Positions 8,309 through 16,499 of a DNA stretch of 26,305 nucleotides are shown piece by piece. Both the position numbers and the translations under genes were made by a program. The DNA is from DATEJJ01 sp039649115 (GTDB lineage: Bacteria; Actinomycetota; Actinomycetes; Mycobacteriales; Micromonosporaceae). Location of the stretch: assembly GCA_039649115.1 (NCBI GenBank), contig JBBWZQ010000026.1, positions 1 to 26,305 of the forward strand, given 5' to 3'. The first letter of the stretch is position 1. Each line of letters starts with the position of its first letter. Below the pieces are notes generated by a model that was not told the DNA's origin, did not search any database, and saw nothing but the letters and a program-made list of their open reading frames with translations.

Positions 8309-8339
8309 CGCCCGGGGGCCGTGTTGCGGCCCCCGGGCG
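8309..8339. terminator. Strong GC hairpin between convergent genes
   Basis: A perfect 13-base stem (CGCCCGGGGGCCG and its complement) with a 5-base loop lies between the acyltransferase and the convergent TIGR03118 gene (stop at 8367). Its position suits termination from both sides. Confidence 0.7.
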
Positions 8340-8366
8340 GTGCGGGTGCGGGTGAGTGGGTCGGGA

Positions 8367-9452
8367 TCAGGGAGCGGGGATCAGTTGGCCGACGAGGCCG
8401 TCGGCTTCTTCGTTGGGGCCGGCGCTGAACCAGAGGGTGCCGACGCCGCCGCTGTTCGCGGTGCCCGGCAGCAGTGCCCAGAGCCCGTCGATGGCGATCG
8501 GCTTGTTGTTCGTGCCGCGCAGCAGCCCCTGGAAGTCGTCGCCGTGGTAGGCGCCGATGCGCCCGTCGCCGAAGTTGCCGACCAGCAGGTCACCGGCGAA
8601 CTTGCCGAAGCTGGCCGGCGCGATGGCCAGGCCCCACGGCGCGTTGAGCGTGCCGTGGCTGGCGATCCGCCTGGTGACGGTGCCGATGTGGGTGAACCGG
8701 TCGACGAACCCGAGTCCGGGGCCGGCCTGCTCGTCCGCCGAGCCCGGCTGCTGCTTGGCGTACGCGACGTAGACCGTGTCGCCGTCGGTCAGGACGTTGA
8801 ACGGCGCGTACCCGGCCGGCAGGCGCGGGTCGCTGAACAGGAAGCCGGGCAGGGTGAGCTGGTGGAAGGCGCCGTCGAACGCGAGGAGGTGGCCGCCGGC
8901 GAAGTCCGCGGCCAGCAGCACCGGCCCGAACGGCGTGTGCCACAGCGCCAGGCCCTTGAACACCGCGCCGTCGACGTGCGCCACCACCACGGCGGTGGTG
9001 CCGGTCGCGGTGCGGTTCCAGGCGGTGATGTCGCCACCTTCGCTGTCGAACATGAAGGTGGCCGGACCTGAGCCTCCGGCGCCGGTCACGACGAAGGAGG
9101 TGGTGTCGTTGAACACCTGGCCGGTGGGCGCGCCGCCGTCAATCGTGACGGTCAGGCCGGCCTTGGTGACGGGGGCGCCGTTCACGCCGCCGGGGTAGAT
9201 GGTCGAGGTGTTGGTGCCGTTGTTGGCGACCCACAGTGGACCGGTCGGGGAGAACGCCAGGCCCCAGGCGTTGACGAGAGCCGGGTCCGTCACGTTGGCC
9301 ACGTTGGCGAGGTTGGAGACCTGATCCACCTCGGTGAACCGGGGTGCCGGCGCACCGGCGTGCGCGGGGATGCCGAGCAACAGGACGAGTGATGCGGTAC
9401 CGGTGGCCGCGAGTGCGCGCAGGACGGTACCAGCGGACGGGCGTAACACCAT
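8367..9452 (-). CDS. Secreted TIGR03118 family protein (beta-propeller-like)
   Basis: The 361-residue protein begins with a basic stretch and a hydrophobic signal peptide ending near AHA-GAP (about residue 31). The rest follows the TIGR03118 pattern: LVNAWGLAFSPTGPLWVANN, TSTIYPGG, FNDTTSFVV and NAPWGLAIAP, with several NHL/SMP-like repeats that suggest a beta-propeller. The family has no agreed biochemical function. The protein should act outside the cell. I took the ATG at 9452 because GGAGGGGG lies 3 bases before it as GGAGGGGGTTC; a second in-frame ATG at 9476 has no such site. It is divergent from the S53 peptidase gene across 241 bases. Confidence 0.85.
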   Translation of the reverse strand: MVLRPSAGTVLRALAATGTASLVLLLGIPAHAGAPAPRFTEVDQVSNLANVANVTDPALVNAWGLAFSPTGPLWVANNGTNTSTIYPGGVNGAPVTKAGLTVTIDGGAPTGQVFNDTTSFVVTGAGGSGPATFMFDSEGGDITAWNRTATGTTAVVVAHVDGAVFKGLALWHTPFGPVLLAADFAGGHLLAFDGAFHQLTLPGFLFSDPRLPAGYAPFNVLTDGDTVYVAYAKQQPGSADEQAGPGLGFVDRFTHIGTVTRRIASHGTLNAPWGLAIAPASFGKFAGDLLVGNFGDGRIGAYHGDDFQGLLRGTNNKPIAIDGLWALLPGTANSGGVGTLWFSAGPNEEADGLVGQLIPAP

Positions 9453-9693
9453 GAACCCCCTCCAGGCGATGATCATTACATCGCGTCATTTTGAACATAC
9501 GCATCGTGGGTCGCGAGGGTTCACGCCCGTTTCATCGAGATGTCGGCGTTTCACCGTTGTTCACCGAACGGGCCTTTCACCCGGACTGAACGGCGTCCCA
9601 CGGGAGTGTTTGCGCAGCTTGTCATCTTTTCCTGGATTTGCCACACTCACCTGCCGACAGGCACTGGGGAAACTTTCTGCGGGCGGAGGGGCG
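9453..9693. promoter_or_regulatory. Divergent regulatory region of TIGR03118 and S53 peptidase genes
   Basis: This 241-base region is less GC-rich than the genes around it. It contains five TTCAC/TTCAT words within 61 bases (9520, 9531, 9550, 9560, 9576) and GTTCACCGAAC, a short inverted repeat, at 9559-9569. A possible promoter for the peptidase is TTGTCA about 17 bases before CACACT, upstream of 9660; this is weak. GGAAACTTTC at 9668-9677 is treated separately. Confidence 0.4.
9668..9677 (+). promoter_or_regulatory. GGAAACTTTC leader element, copy 1
   Basis: GGAAACTTTC starts 26 bases before the ATG of the S53 peptidase. The same ten bases start 26 bases before the ATG of the chitinase at 24019, where they form the core of a longer palindrome. 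Here the flanks (CTGG before, TGCG after) do not complete the palindrome. It probably lies in the 5' leader or at an operator. This is inferred from identity of sequence and spacing only. Confidence 0.4.
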
Positions 9694-11607
9694 ATGCGGG
9701 TGCTGGCGGCGCTGTGCGCTGTTCTGGTCACGGGTGCCCTGGGTGCCGCACCGGCCGCCGCGGGTACGGCGACCAGGGTGCGTACCGCGCGCGCCTGCTC
9801 GGCGCCGGCCAGGGCGCGTACCTTCGCCTGCCACGCGGAGCGCCGCAAGGACGTGGTGGTACCCCACGCGGTCGACCCGCACACGACGCCCGCCGGGTAC
9901 GGGCCGGCCACCCTGCGCAGCGCGTACCAGCTGTCCAGCTCGGGCGGCACCGGTGTCACGGTCGCGATCGTCGACGCGTACAACCACCCGAACGCCGAGG
10001 CCGACCTCGCCACCTACCGCGCGCAGTACAGCCTGCCCGCCTGTACCACCGCCAACAGCTGCTTCCGCAAGGTCAACCAGACCGGCGCGACCAGCCCGCT
10101 GCCGGTCAACGACCCGGGCTGGGCCGAGGAGATCGCGCTGGACCTGGACATGGTCTCGGCGATCTGCCCGAACTGCAACCTCCTGCTCGTCGAGGCGAGC
10201 TCCGCCTACGACACGGACCTGTACGCGGCGGAGGACTACGCGGCCGCGCACGCCAACTACGTGTCCAACAGCTGGGGCGGCGGCGAGTACGCCGGACAGA
10301 CCGTGGACGACGTGCACTTCAACCATCCCGGCGTGGCCATCACCGTCAGCTCCGGGGACAGCGGCTACGGCGCGGAGTACCCGGCCGCGTCGCGGTACGT
10401 GACCGCGGTGGGCGGCACCTCGCTCGTGCGCGACACCGGCGTGACGCGCGGCTGGACCGAGACCGCCTGGAGCGGGGCCGGCTCCGGCTGCTCCGGCCAC
10501 GACGCCAAGCCAGGCTGGCAGCCCACCATCGCCACCTGTTCGCGGCGCGGCGAGTCGGACGTGTCGGCCGTCGCGGACCCGGCCACCGGCGTCGCCGTGT
10601 ACGTGTCGTACGTGCCGTCCGGCGACACCGCGGGGTGGACCGTCTTCGGCGGCACGAGCGCCTCGGCGCCCATCATCGCGTCGGTGTACGCGCTGGCCGG
10701 CACCCCGGGCACGTCGGACTACCCGGCCGCGTACCCGTACTCGCACCCGGCCGACCTGTTCGACGTGACCGGCGGCGCCAACGGCTCGTGCACCGGCGCG
10801 ATGTGCCACGCCGGTACCGGCTGGGACGGGCCTACCGGCCTGGGTACCCCCAACGGCACCGCCGCCTTCGTCCCCGGCTCGGGCAGCGTCTCGGTCACCA
10901 ACCCGGGCAGCCAGACCAGCACCGTCGGCGCGCCGGTCAGCCTGATCCTGGCCGCGTCCGGCGGCACCGGCTCGTTCACCTGGTCGGCCAGCGGCCTGCC
11001 GGCCGGGCTGGCGGTGGACGCGTCGACCGGAGTCGTCAGCGGTGCCGCGACGACCGCGGCCAGTTCGTCCGTCATGATCACCGCGTCCAGCGGCGGCCAG
11101 TCCGGCAGCGCGTCGTTCGCGTGGACCGTCTCGGCGGGCGGGGCGACCTGCACCGCCGGCCAGCGGTTGGGCAACCCGGGCTTCGAGACCCACTCGGCCG
11201 CGCCGTGGACGGCGACCCCGGACGTGGTCGTGTCCACATCGGCCGGTCAGGCCGCGCACAGCGGCCACTGGTACGCGTGGCTGGACGGGTACGGTGCGCG
11301 GCACACCGACACGCTGAGCCAGTCGCTGACCATCCCGGCCGCGTGCACCAGGGCCACCCTGTCGTTCTGGCTGAAGATCACCACGGTGGAGTCCACCAGG
11401 AAGACCGCGTATGACAAGCTCGCGGTCAAGGTGGGCGGGACGGCGCTGGCGACGTACTCGAACCTCAACCGGAGCGGGTACACGAAGCGGACGTTCGACC
11501 TGACCCGCTACAAGGGACAGACGGTGAGGATCAGCTTCACCGGCACCGAAAACTCCGCCCGCGCGACGTCCTTCCTCGTCGACGACACCGCACTGACTGT
11601 CCGCTGA
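9694..11607 (+). CDS. Secreted S53 (sedolisin-type) serine-carboxyl peptidase with Ig-like and C-terminal beta domains
   Basis: The 637-residue protein has a signal peptide (1-23) and a short spacer. The S53 domain (about 60-400) has E146 and D150 in EEIALD, the oxyanion aspartate D222 in SSGDSG and the nucleophile S322 in GGTSASAP. The calcium-site region DVTGGANG and GWDGPTGLGTP follow. Next come an Ig-like He_PIG-type domain (about 400-482) and a C-terminal domain (about 485-637) beginning NPGFE and ending FLVDDTAL, of a kind often attached to secreted actinobacterial peptidases. There is no room for the approximately 200-residue pro-kumamolisin domain, so this belongs to the short sedolisin-like group. 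It should degrade extracellular protein, perhaps at acidic pH. The ATG at 9694 has GGAGGGG upstream. Confidence 0.88.
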   Translation: MRVLAALCAVLVTGALGAAPAAAGTATRVRTARACSAPARARTFACHAERRKDVVVPHAVDPHTTPAGYGPATLRSAYQLSSSGGTGVTVAIVDAYNHPNAEADLATYRAQYSLPACTTANSCFRKVNQTGATSPLPVNDPGWAEEIALDLDMVSAICPNCNLLLVEASSAYDTDLYAAEDYAAAHANYVSNSWGGGEYAGQTVDDVHFNHPGVAITVSSGDSGYGAEYPAASRYVTAVGGTSLVRDTGVTRGWTETAWSGAGSGCSGHDAKPGWQPTIATCSRRGESDVSAVADPATGVAVYVSYVPSGDTAGWTVFGGTSASAPIIASVYALAGTPGTSDYPAAYPYSHPADLFDVTGGANGSCTGAMCHAGTGWDGPTGLGTPNGTAAFVPGSGSVSVTNPGSQTSTVGAPVSLILAASGGTGSFTWSASGLPAGLAVDASTGVVSGAATTAASSSVMITASSGGQSGSASFAWTVSAGGATCTAGQRLGNPGFETHSAAPWTATPDVVVSTSAGQAAHSGHWYAWLDGYGARHTDTLSQSLTIPAACTRATLSFWLKITTVESTRKTAYDKLAVKVGGTALATYSNLNRSGYTKRTFDLTRYKGQTVRISFTGTENSARATSFLVDDTALTVR

Positions 11608-11647
11608 CCGGTTTGGCGGGCGGTGTCATCGGGGAACCTCAGCGTGC

Positions 11648-13294
11648 GTGAGTGAGCACTGGTACGACAAAGCATTCATCTACTGCCTCGACGTGGAGAC
11701 CTTCGCCGACTCCAACGACGACGGAATCGGCGACTTCCGCGGGCTGCTGGGCCGGCTGGACTACCTGTACCGGCTCGGCGTGACCTGCCTGTGGCTCAAC
11801 CCGATCCACCCGTCGCCCCGCCGCGACGCCGGGTACGACGTGGCCGACTACTACGGCGTCGACCCGCGCCTGGGCAGCCTCGGCGACTTCGCCGAACTGC
11901 TGCACCAGGCGGACAACCGCGGCATCCGGGTGATGATCGACCTGGTGCTCAACCACACCTCCGACGAGCATCCGTGGTTCCGCTCGGCGTGCTCCTCGCC
12001 GGACTCGCCCTACCGCGACTGGTACGTGTGGTCGCCGGACGAGCCGCCCGACCGGCACCAGGGCATCGTCTTCCCGGGGGAGCAGAGCGAGACCTGGACC
12101 TATCACGAGAAGGCGGGTGCCTGGTACTACCACCGCTTCTACGACTTCCAGCCCGACCTCAACTTCGCCAACCCGGCGGTACGCGCGGAGATCATGAAGA
12201 TCATGGGCTTCTGGCTGCAGCTCGGCGTGTGCGGGTTCCGGCTGGACGCGGCGCCGTTCCTCATCGCGCTGACCGAGCCGGGCAAGCCGGAGCCGCCGCA
12301 GGACTTCGGTTTCCTCACCGAGATCCGCCAGTACACCTCCTGGCGCGAGGGGGACGCGCTGCTGCTCGCGGAGGCCAACGTGCCGCCGGACGAGCTGCTC
12401 AAGTACGTCAGCGACGAAGGCGGTTCGGCGAACCGGCTGCAGATGCTCTTCGACTTCCTGCTCAACGACGCGATGATCCTCGCCCTCGCCCGCCGCCGGG
12501 CCGAGCCCGTGGTGGAGGCGCTGCGCAACAGCCCCCGCATGCCGCCCGGGGCGCAGTGGGCGACGTTCCTGCGCAACCACGACGAGATCGACCTGTCCCG
12601 GCTCACGGCCGCGCAGCGCGTCGAGGTGTTCGAGCAGTTCGGCCCGGATCCCGAGATGCGCATCTACGACCGGGGCATCCGGCGCCGGCTCGCGCCGATG
12701 CTCGGCGGCGACCGCCGGCGCATAGAGCTTGCGTATTCGCTGCAGTTCACCCTGCGCGGCACGCCGGTGCTGCGGTACGGCGAGGAGATCGGCATGGGGG
12801 ACGACCTGTCGGCACCCGGCCGGGACGCGATCCGCACGCCGATGCAGTGGTCGGGCAACCCCGGCGGCGGGTTCTCCGAGGCGGACAACCTGGTGCGCGA
12901 GCCGGTGGCCGGCGGCGAGTACGGCTACCAGAAGGTCAACGTGACCGACCAGCGGCGGGACCCGGCCTCCCTGCTGGCCTGGTTCGAGCGGATGATCCGC
13001 ACCCTGCGGGAGAGCCCGGAGGTCGGCGCGGGCAGCTGCGTGGCGCTGGACCGCGAGCTGCCGCCGGGGGTACTCGCGCACCGGGCGGACGACTACACGG
13101 GCAGCATGCTGTTCCTGCACAACCTGGACGAGGAGCCGGTCCGCCTGGATCTCGGCGACCTGTACAAGGAGGCCAAGTACCCGAACCAGGTCTTCGGCGA
13201 CCGGGACTACCCGGACGTGGGCGAGCTGGACGCGCTGGACCTGGGCGCGTACGGGTACCGCTGGATCCGGCTCAACCGCACGGCCGGTGGCTGA
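11648..13294 (+). CDS. GH13 alpha-amylase family protein, trehalose-synthase (TreS)-like
   Basis: The 548-residue protein is a GH13 barrel with all catalytic residues: nucleophile D200 in GFRLDAAP, acid/base E242 in LLAEAN and D312 in RNHDEID. The N-terminal pattern FADSNDDGIGDFRGL and the block GIRRRLAPML-GGDRRR-IEL are typical of TreS, which interconverts maltose and trehalose in the cytosol. It lacks a signal peptide. The length is a little short of TreS (about 570-600), and the C-terminal beta domain ends soon after GYRWIRL. Whether it is true TreS or another GH13_16 hydrolase/transferase is open, as no maltokinase or GlgE gene is nearby. The start is GTG 11648, with only a weak GGGGA about 12 bases upstream, so expression could depend on a poor or leaderless start. 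Confidence 0.82.
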   Translation: MSEHWYDKAFIYCLDVETFADSNDDGIGDFRGLLGRLDYLYRLGVTCLWLNPIHPSPRRDAGYDVADYYGVDPRLGSLGDFAELLHQADNRGIRVMIDLVLNHTSDEHPWFRSACSSPDSPYRDWYVWSPDEPPDRHQGIVFPGEQSETWTYHEKAGAWYYHRFYDFQPDLNFANPAVRAEIMKIMGFWLQLGVCGFRLDAAPFLIALTEPGKPEPPQDFGFLTEIRQYTSWREGDALLLAEANVPPDELLKYVSDEGGSANRLQMLFDFLLNDAMILALARRRAEPVVEALRNSPRMPPGAQWATFLRNHDEIDLSRLTAAQRVEVFEQFGPDPEMRIYDRGIRRRLAPMLGGDRRRIELAYSLQFTLRGTPVLRYGEEIGMGDDLSAPGRDAIRTPMQWSGNPGGGFSEADNLVREPVAGGEYGYQKVNVTDQRRDPASLLAWFERMIRTLRESPEVGAGSCVALDRELPPGVLAHRADDYTGSMLFLHNLDEEPVRLDLGDLYKEAKYPNQVFGDRDYPDVGELDALDLGAYGYRWIRLNRTAGG

Positions 13295-13350
13295 CCGGGC
13301 AGGTTTGCCGGATGTCCGGGAGGGCACTACCGCTGGTGGAGGTGGTCACC

Positions 13351-13758
13351 ATGGCTGAGCCGCGCACCGAGCCGTCGACACCTGAGCTGATCAAGCGGGC
13401 GACCGAACAGATCTCCACGCTGGTGCGTGACGAGATGGCCCTGGCGCGCACCGAGCTGACGGCCAAGGCGCGGCACGCGGGCAAGGGGGCCGGGCTGTTC
13501 GGCGGTGCGGGCATCATCGCGCTGTACGGCGTGGCCGGCGTGCTGGGCGCCATCGTGCTGCTGCTCGCGCGGGTCATGCCCGCCTGGGTCGCCGCCCTCG
13601 TCGTCGGGGTGCTCCTGCTGGCGTTCGCCGGCCTGCTGGCCCTCGTCGGGCGCGGCCAGGTGCGCCAGGCGGTACCTCCGGTGCCCACCGAGGCCATCCG
13701 CGACCTGCGCGCCGACATCGACGTCGTGAGCACGGCGGTCGAGGACCGCCGGCACTGA
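13351..13758 (+). CDS. Actinobacterial holin-X family small membrane protein (phage-holin-like fold)
   Basis: The 135-residue protein has an amphipathic N-terminal region (STPELIKRATEQISTLVRDE), two transmembrane helices (about 49-72 and 76-98) and a charged C-terminal tail. It matches the PF07332-type 'phage holin family' of actinobacteria. These are chromosomal membrane proteins of unknown function, and nothing else here suggests a prophage. The ATG at 13351 is preceded by GGAGG at 8 bases. It leads a cassette with the DUF3618 and DUF4235 genes, spaced 17 bases and then overlapping. Confidence 0.85.
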   Translation: MAEPRTEPSTPELIKRATEQISTLVRDEMALARTELTAKARHAGKGAGLFGGAGIIALYGVAGVLGAIVLLLARVMPAWVAALVVGVLLLAFAGLLALVGRGQVRQAVPPVPTEAIRDLRADIDVVSTAVEDRRH

Positions 13759-13775
13759 GGACAGGAGGCGGTGAG

Positions 13776-14054
13776 GTGTCGGATGCACTGGAGGCCCGGG
13801 CACTGCGGGCGGAGATCGAGCAGACCCGCACCGAACTCGGCCAGACCGTCGAGGCGCTGGCCGCACGGATGGACGTCCGGGAGCGGGCCCGGCAGGCCGC
13901 CCGGGACGCGGCGCAGCGCGCGAGGCTCCAGCTGGAGCTGGCTGGCCGGAGCGTCGGCCGGTCACCCGTCCGGGCGGCACTGCTCGCCGGTGCCGCGGCC
14001 GGCCTGCTGGCCATGCTGATCGCCCGGGTCGTCCAGGGGAGGCGGTCCTCATGA
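13776..14054 (+). CDS. DUF3618 membrane protein
   Basis: The 92-residue protein has a charged, helical N-terminal half (LRAEIEQTRTELGQTVEALA) typical of DUF3618, likely a coiled coil. It also has one transmembrane helix (about 64-85) followed by RRSS. The GTG at 13776 follows AGGAGG. Its stop overlaps the ATG of the next gene by four bases (ATGA at 14051). The family has no known biochemical function. It nearly always travels with holin-X and DUF4235 genes, as here, and the three products probably form one envelope-associated complex. Confidence 0.88.
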   Translation: MSDALEARALRAEIEQTRTELGQTVEALAARMDVRERARQAARDAAQRARLQLELAGRSVGRSPVRAALLAGAAAGLLAMLIARVVQGRRSS

Positions 14055-14311
14055 GCAAGCTGATGTACCGGCCGGTGGGGTGGATCGCGGGCGCGGCGGC
14101 CGGCGTGCTCGCCGGCGTGCTGTTCAAGCAGGCGTGGAAGGTCGCCTCGGGTGACGACGACGCGCCCGACGCGCTGGACGAGCACCGGGGCTGGACCGAG
14201 GTGCTCGCCGCCGCGGCGCTGCAGGGCGCCATCTTCGCGATCGTCAAGGCCGCCGTGGACCGCGCCAGCGCGACGGGGGTACGCCGGATGACGGGTACCT
14301 GGCCCGGCTGA
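14051..14311 (+). CDS. DUF4235 small membrane protein
   Basis: The 86-residue protein has two short hydrophobic stretches (about 8-25 and 56-73) around a polar loop with DDDAPDALDE. This is the DUF4235 pattern. Its start overlaps the DUF3618 stop, so translation is coupled. Its TGA at 14309-14311 is four bases from the convergent stop of the penicillin-binding protein gene. The function is unknown; a membrane-organising role with the two genes before it is inferred from linkage only. Confidence 0.87.
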   Translation: MSKLMYRPVGWIAGAAAGVLAGVLFKQAWKVASGDDDAPDALDEHRGWTEVLAAAALQGAIFAIVKAAVDRASATGVRRMTGTWPG

Positions 14312-14319
14312 GCGCTCAG
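14308..14319. terminator. 12-base palindrome holding both convergent stop codons
   Basis: CTGAGCGCTCAG is a perfect palindrome that contains the TGA of the DUF4235 gene (plus strand) and the TGA of the penicillin-binding protein gene (minus strand). A 6-base stem without a loop is a poor intrinsic terminator, so the two transcripts may run into each other. I list it as a site, not as a proven terminator. Confidence 0.3.
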
Positions 14320-16412
14320 TAGCCGAACGCCACCGCGCTGCTCGGTGCGGTGAAGTCGCGGTACGGCTGGCCGGAAAGCGCCGCGGCGATCGTACCGGCG
14401 ACCGCGCCGACGACGGAGTTCTCCACGCCGGTACCGACCCGGTCGCGCGGGTTGTCCGGGTCAGCGGCGATGCCGGCGGCGGCGATCTGTGGCGTGAAGC
14501 CCACGAACGTCTCCGTCTGGTTGTTCTCCGAGCTGCCCGTCTTGCCGGCGAGCGGCCGGCCGCCCAGGATGCTGGCCGCCGTGGTACCGGTACCCCCGTC
14601 GCACTTGCCGTAGGTGGACTGCTGGCCGACCGGGCAGCGGGCCGCGTCCGCCGCCGCGCGCGCCACGTCCGGGTCGAGCACCCGCTTGCAGCTCGGGTTC
14701 GCTGCGGCCACCGCGGCGCCGGACGAGTCCGTGATGGACAGCACCGGGCTCGGCGCGCAGTACGTGCCCTCGGCGGCGACCGTCGCGTACGCGTTGGCGA
14801 GGTCCAGCGGGGTGGTGTCCGCGACGCCGAGCGTGAACGAGCCCCAGGAGCCGGCGCCGCGCGCGGCCAGCCGGGCGTCGCTCGATGCCCGGAAGGTGAT
14901 GCCCAGCCGCTGCGCCATGGCCACCGCCTTGTCCGCCCCGATCTGCTCCTCCAGCCACACGAAGTACGTGTTGACCGACCGGCCGAAGCCGTTCCACATG
15001 GTCCGGTAGCCGTCCATCCACGAGGGATTGTCGTTGCTCGGGCACCAGTACCCGCCGCAGGTTCCGGTGCCGCTGGCCCGGTACTGGGTGACCAGTGGCG
15101 AGGTGGCGTCGAAGCCGGTGGACAGCGACTTGCCCGACTCCAGCGCGGCGAGCATCGTGAACATCTTGAAGGTGGACCCGGACGGGTACCCGTTGACGCT
15201 GCCGCCGCCGGCCACCAACTGGTTGACGGTGTTGGGATACGTCCGCCCACCCGGGTTGCCCGCGAGGCTGTAGTGCCGGTTGACGGCCAGCGCGAGCACC
15301 CGGCCGGTACCGGGCTGCACGACGGCGATCGGCAGCGCGCGCTTGTTGCCGTACCCGTAGACCGACAGCGACTGGCGCACCGCGGCGGCCTGTACCTTGG
15401 GGTCCAGCGAGGTGACGATGCGGTACCCGCCCTCGTTCAGCGCGTTCTCCCGCTCCTGCCCGGTGCTGCCGAACGCCGGCTGCGCGTCCCACCACTGGCG
15501 GAAGTAGTCGCAGAAGAAGCCCCAGTCGTTGTGCTTGCTGGACACCGCCTGGCAGTTGTTGGGCACGGTGGTGGTGTGCAGGGTCATCGGCTGCGCCTGT
15601 GCCTGCGCGGCCTGCGCGGCGGTGATCACCTTCATCTTCGCCATCGAACTCAGCACGTACGAGCGGCGGGCCAGCGCCGCGGTCCGGTCCCCGGTGACCG
15701 GGTTGTCGCCGTCCGGCGACTGCAGCAGGCCGGCCAGCAGCGCCGCCTCGGTGAGCGTGAGCTGGCCGGGTGGCTTGCCGAAGTACGTCTCGGCGGCGGC
15801 GTAGATGCCATAGGCGCCGTCGCCGAAGTACGCGATGTTCAGGTACCCCTGCAGGATCTGCTGTTTGGACATCTTTTTCTCCAGCGCCACCGCGTACCGG
15901 ATCTCCTGCACCTTGCGTGCCGGTGTGTCGGCGGTGGCCTGCTGGCGCTGCGCGGCGGTGAGGCCGGTGTCGTACTTGAGCACGTTGCGCACGTACTGCA
16001 TGGTCAGCGTGGACGCGCCCTGCGCGGCCTGGCCCGTGCGGCTGTCGGACACCAGGGCCCGCAGGATGCTCCGCAGGTCGGTGCCGCCGTGCTGGTAGAA
16101 GCGGGTGTCCTCGGCCGCGACGACGGCCTGCCGCATGACGGCGGCCACCTGGGACAGCGGAACGTCGCGCCGGTTCTGGTCGTAGAAGGTCGTGATGAGT
16201 GTCTTGCCGTCATTCGCGTAAACGGAGGAGACCTGCGCGGTCGCGGGGATGGTGAGGTCGGCGGGCAGGTTCTGGTACGCGTCGCTCGCGCTCCTGGCCA
16301 CCAGCCCGGTCAGCAGGGCACCGGGCGCCACGGCGGCGGCGACCACCGCACCTCCCGCCAGGCTGACCACGAGCAGTCCCAGCAGTGACTTGCGGATCCG
16401 TCCGTCCCCCAC
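14316..16412 (-). CDS. Bifunctional penicillin-binding protein (GT51 transglycosylase plus transpeptidase)
   Basis: The 698-residue class A PBP has a short cytoplasmic N-terminus and a transmembrane anchor (about 9-37). The GT51 domain (about 60-240) has EDTRFYQHGGTD (E101) and ASTLTMQYVRN. The transpeptidase domain (about 340-650) has SGSTFK (S413, K416), SVN and KTGSS. It polymerises and cross-links peptidoglycan outside the membrane. The start is GTG 16412, with no clear Shine-Dalgarno; the 87-base gap upstream (16413-16499) must hold its promoter, and I could not identify one. The C-terminal tail is short, without the PASTA repeats seen in some actinobacterial PBPs. It is convergent with the small membrane cassette. 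Confidence 0.92.
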   Translation of the reverse strand: MGDGRIRKSLLGLLVVSLAGGAVVAAAVAPGALLTGLVARSASDAYQNLPADLTIPATAQVSSVYANDGKTLITTFYDQNRRDVPLSQVAAVMRQAVVAAEDTRFYQHGGTDLRSILRALVSDSRTGQAAQGASTLTMQYVRNVLKYDTGLTAAQRQQATADTPARKVQEIRYAVALEKKMSKQQILQGYLNIAYFGDGAYGIYAAAETYFGKPPGQLTLTEAALLAGLLQSPDGDNPVTGDRTAALARRSYVLSSMAKMKVITAAQAAQAQAQPMTLHTTTVPNNCQAVSSKHNDWGFFCDYFRQWWDAQPAFGSTGQERENALNEGGYRIVTSLDPKVQAAAVRQSLSVYGYGNKRALPIAVVQPGTGRVLALAVNRHYSLAGNPGGRTYPNTVNQLVAGGGSVNGYPSGSTFKMFTMLAALESGKSLSTGFDATSPLVTQYRASGTGTCGGYWCPSNDNPSWMDGYRTMWNGFGRSVNTYFVWLEEQIGADKAVAMAQRLGITFRASSDARLAARGAGSWGSFTLGVADTTPLDLANAYATVAAEGTYCAPSPVLSITDSSGAAVAAANPSCKRVLDPDVARAAADAARCPVGQQSTYGKCDGGTGTTAASILGGRPLAGKTGSSENNQTETFVGFTPQIAAAGIAADPDNPRDRVGTGVENSVVGAVAGTIAAALSGQPYRDFTAPSSAVAFGY

Positions 16413-16499
16413 AACATGTAAGAGTTGCCGGCGGGAGCGCGGATCTGCCAGTCAGACCGGGAACTCATACCGAATTGCCAGCTGCGGCCCAGCTCTCTC

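Noticed and set aside
11639..13327. A 562-codon minus-strand frame opposite the GH13 gene
   Set aside because: The plus strand has all GH13 catalytic motifs; the opposite frame is Arg/Val/Gln-rich and featureless.
13351..13758. Prophage remnant, because of the 'phage holin' family name
   Set aside because: No other phage gene is near, and this family is a normal chromosomal companion of DUF3618 and DUF4235 genes in actinobacteria.
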